A DNA stretch of 36,728 bases. Origin: Zoogloea sp. (GTDB lineage: Bacteria > Pseudomonadota > Gammaproteobacteria > Burkholderiales > Rhodocyclaceae). The notes below the pieces were generated by a model. That model did no database searches. It was not told the DNA's origin and saw only the letters and a list, made by a program, of their open reading frames with translations. Positions 35,801 through 36,728 of the stretch are shown piece by piece; positions within the stretch are counted from its first letter, which is position 1; the number at the start of each line of letters is the position of its first letter. Position numbers and translations under genes: made by a program. The stretch is taken from NCBI GenBank assembly GCA_009026175.1, contig WBTZ01000041.1:1-36728 (forward strand), read 5' to 3'.

Positions 35801-36728
35801 CGCACAGCTCTTCGACGCCCTGCGCGAGACCCGGGCTGCCGAAGGCGGCGCAGCGGAGCCCCTCGAAGATCTCGACATCGTCCCCCCCTTCGACGAAGCA
35901 ATACTCATCGACGAGGAAACCCTCCTCGCCGAAGACGCCCTCCCCCTCGAGGGCACCGAGCCGCTCGAAGCAGCCCCGCCCCTGGAGGACATCGAACTCA
36001 CCGGCGAGGAGGGCTTCGAGGCCACCGAACTGGAGTCCCTGGACGACCTCCTGACCGAGGAATTTGCGGAAGAAGCCGTCGCACCTCCCGCCCCGGCCGT
36101 GAGCCCCGGGACGACCGCCGAGAGCCCTGCCGGACCTGCAGAGCTGACGCTGGCGGAACTGGAAGCACTCGAAGCAACCGAGGCCGCCGCCCTCGACAGC
36201 CTGGATGCAGGGATCGTGGTGGAGGAGGTCGCCGAGCCCCTTCCCGAGGAGGACCCCGACGAGGTCCGCCTCGGCGACGTCAGCCTGTCGCGCCCGCTCT
36301 TCGACCTCTACCTTGCCGAGGCCCGGCAGCACGTGGCCACGCTGCGCCACGAACTGGCGCGCCTGGCCGTCAACCCGAGCCTCGTCCCGCCCACCACCGC
36401 CATCCGGGCAGCCCACACCCTGGCCGGAATCTCGGGCACCGCCCGCTTCAACGCGCCCCAGCTGCTGGCCAAGGCCCTGGAACTTGCCGAACAGCGCCTG
36501 GCCGACCACGAGCGCGCCCCCACGGCCGCCCAGACCGCCACCCTGACGGCTGCCGCCACCGCCCTGGAGGGCATGCTGGTCACCCTGGCCACCCGCCAGC
36601 TTCCGGCTGCCGAACCCGCACTGGTCGCCGCCCTCGACGAGATCCTGGTCCCGCGCCTGGCCGAAGTGATCAGCCTGCACCCGCCCACCGCCCCGGCCCG
36701 TGAAGCCGAGGCCGGCGAGGGACGCGAC
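32853..36728 (+). CDS. pilL: Multi-Hpt hybrid histidine kinase, PilL/ChpA type (C-terminal part beyond window)
   Basis: An open frame of 1292 codons from the ATG at 32853, running off the right edge. Three or more Hpt-like domains can be seen. Near the N-terminus H51 lies in HQAHGALSIVGL, which aligns with the Hpt signature. Near residue 476 a degenerate copy reads LKQIEGALSIM, with lysine at the histidine position. The canonical Hpt at about 655-750 has H698 in FHTLKGSGRMVGL. A fourth at about 1141-1225 has H1188 in AHTLAGISG. Between the last two lies an unusually long, acidic Pro/Ala/Glu-rich linker (about 780-1140). The kinase ATPase, CheW-like and receiver domains expected for PilL/ChpA are outside the window. 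It should feed PilG and PilH. It starts 36 bases after pilJ with a weak ribosome site. Confidence 0.9.
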   Translation, partial: MSSAHELDLGPLTWVKGEIDLALERAVSALAEAGSAPDRLGKIKFAQTHVHQAHGALSIVGLDGLTQFSEQLDRLLGDMAGGQIAFTPEATQLATRCIAAIGNYLDELTRGQPDQALRLFSLYAELAAARGQEAPTQGELFYPDLSRRPAFATPADTSEDPKRLRALRGRFERGLLKWFRNGQDPAGPLEMREAVAGIEQLQGNPASRAFWFAATAFFDALAQLALPVDAGTKRLCGRIDAQMRRVLEGSGMVAERLMRDVLYQAAVATCQTPVINAVREAYGLQDLIPGDNRQVSDTPQAPLLRSLREGISEAKEAWAQFANGSAIGLPRFQDILGNLPEQARQLDQPEISELLEGLGNLARWLRQDPLQLSDALSMDVATAMLLLENRLELHSQADPADVAQEGLLCERLKAHQRGERLPPLPLAKPEAQARQLGRQLAHEILSSLAEVEQSLDGYFRAPSESDVLNAVRAPLKQIEGALSIMNEDGAVRLLQDAAARIGALSGSESAADVAAFEEIAHRLSALGIYIEALQHGPADLERILHPEQAEAPDGSSIEAELDQQKRDTAALAAALKDNPDDDGLRTELQVNLENLRQDASLTANTELEKQARQTLSLLDAGELFGAEVPIAAEPEAPALSAEASRLLAASEEELDAELLGIFIEEAVDVRATIAENLALLTRNPDDTDILTTIRRSFHTLKGSGRMVGLKDFGEAAWGIEQTLNHWLRLELPVTEELQSFIGHALAEFTAWIDQLQAGAGSQRNVTRLLEEAALLRDEDSAPPERRAETAAPPGPEAQPAAPEAAPEPEETPAPAVDEELQDVALLDESQEVDLEATLVMTEVDLAATSINLPLSMREDEDAPSEAIELDFPELSFDDPAIAGAMPSPVHDAPAEAPEAPLPEVLDEAFADIVADAPPAPAIPEPEQAEAIELSDALEPAESLELTAPEAPAEGSPVTAAEPEAFDFDFELTPDTAQIPDIEAAQLFDALRETRAAEGGAAEPLEDLDIVPPFDEAILIDEETLLAEDALPLEGTEPLEAAPPLEDIELTGEEGFEATELESLDDLLTEEFAEEAVAPPAPAVSPGTTAESPAGPAELTLAELEALEATEAAALDSLDAGIVVEEVAEPLPEEDPDEVRLGDVSLSRPLFDLYLAEARQHVATLRHELARLAVNPSLVPPTTAIRAAHTLAGISGTARFNAPQLLAKALELAEQRLADHERAPTAAQTATLTAAATALEGMLVTLATRQLPAAEPALVAALDEILVPRLAEVISLHPPTAPAREAEAGEGRD

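Overview
The window is a gene-dense, high-GC stretch of bacterial chromosome. It has no mobile elements, rRNA, tRNA or CRISPR array that I can see. Gene families and gene order point to a Gram-negative betaproteobacterium, most likely of the Rhodocyclales type (Azospira, Dechloromonas or Thauera relatives). The grounds are an LPS export gene, lptD-surA-pdxA-rsmA synteny, amgK-murU next to lptD, a rubredoxin gene in front of pilGHIJ, and DUF4124 and DUF3422 proteins. The lineage is inferred from these families, not from a database search.

Layout. 1-341 (-) is the start of rfbB (dTDP-glucose 4,6-dehydratase), cut by the window edge. A CHASE-PAS-GGDEF diguanylate cyclase follows on the plus strand, then a central-carbon block: pyruvate kinase, class II fructose-bisphosphate aldolase, a small coiled-coil membrane protein, a DUF3422 membrane protein, and purC closed by a strong terminator. 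A minus-strand HDOD protein lies divergent from prlC (oligopeptidase A), which is coupled to a secreted DUF4124-glutaredoxin-like protein. Exonuclease III, a Crp/Fnr-family regulator and a tiny DUF2892 membrane protein follow.

13614-20260 is a minus-strand outer-membrane biogenesis block: lptD, surA, a hairpin terminator, pdxA, a patatin-like lipoprotein and rsmA. Divergent from lptD run amgK-murU (cell-wall sugar recycling), pepP, a UbiH-like hydroxylase and mgtE. Next on the minus strand are hemL and the coupled pair thiD-thiE.

From 29067 to the right edge a plus-strand cluster holds rubredoxin and the type IV pilus chemosensory genes pilG, pilH, pilI, pilJ and the start of a very large multi-Hpt pilL/chpA-type histidine kinase, cut at the edge before its kinase core.

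Most of the window is core metabolism and envelope maintenance. I found no defence system, phage or clearly new multi-gene system. The best leads are: a perfect palindrome placed exactly at a class II activator position between the Crp-family gene and DUF2892; a 13-codon ORF filling the pilI-pilJ gap; a patatin lipoprotein inside the pdxA-rsmA unit; a DUF4124-glutaredoxin fusion with a CxxxC motif; an LptD with only two cysteines; and the unusual architecture of the PilL-like kinase.
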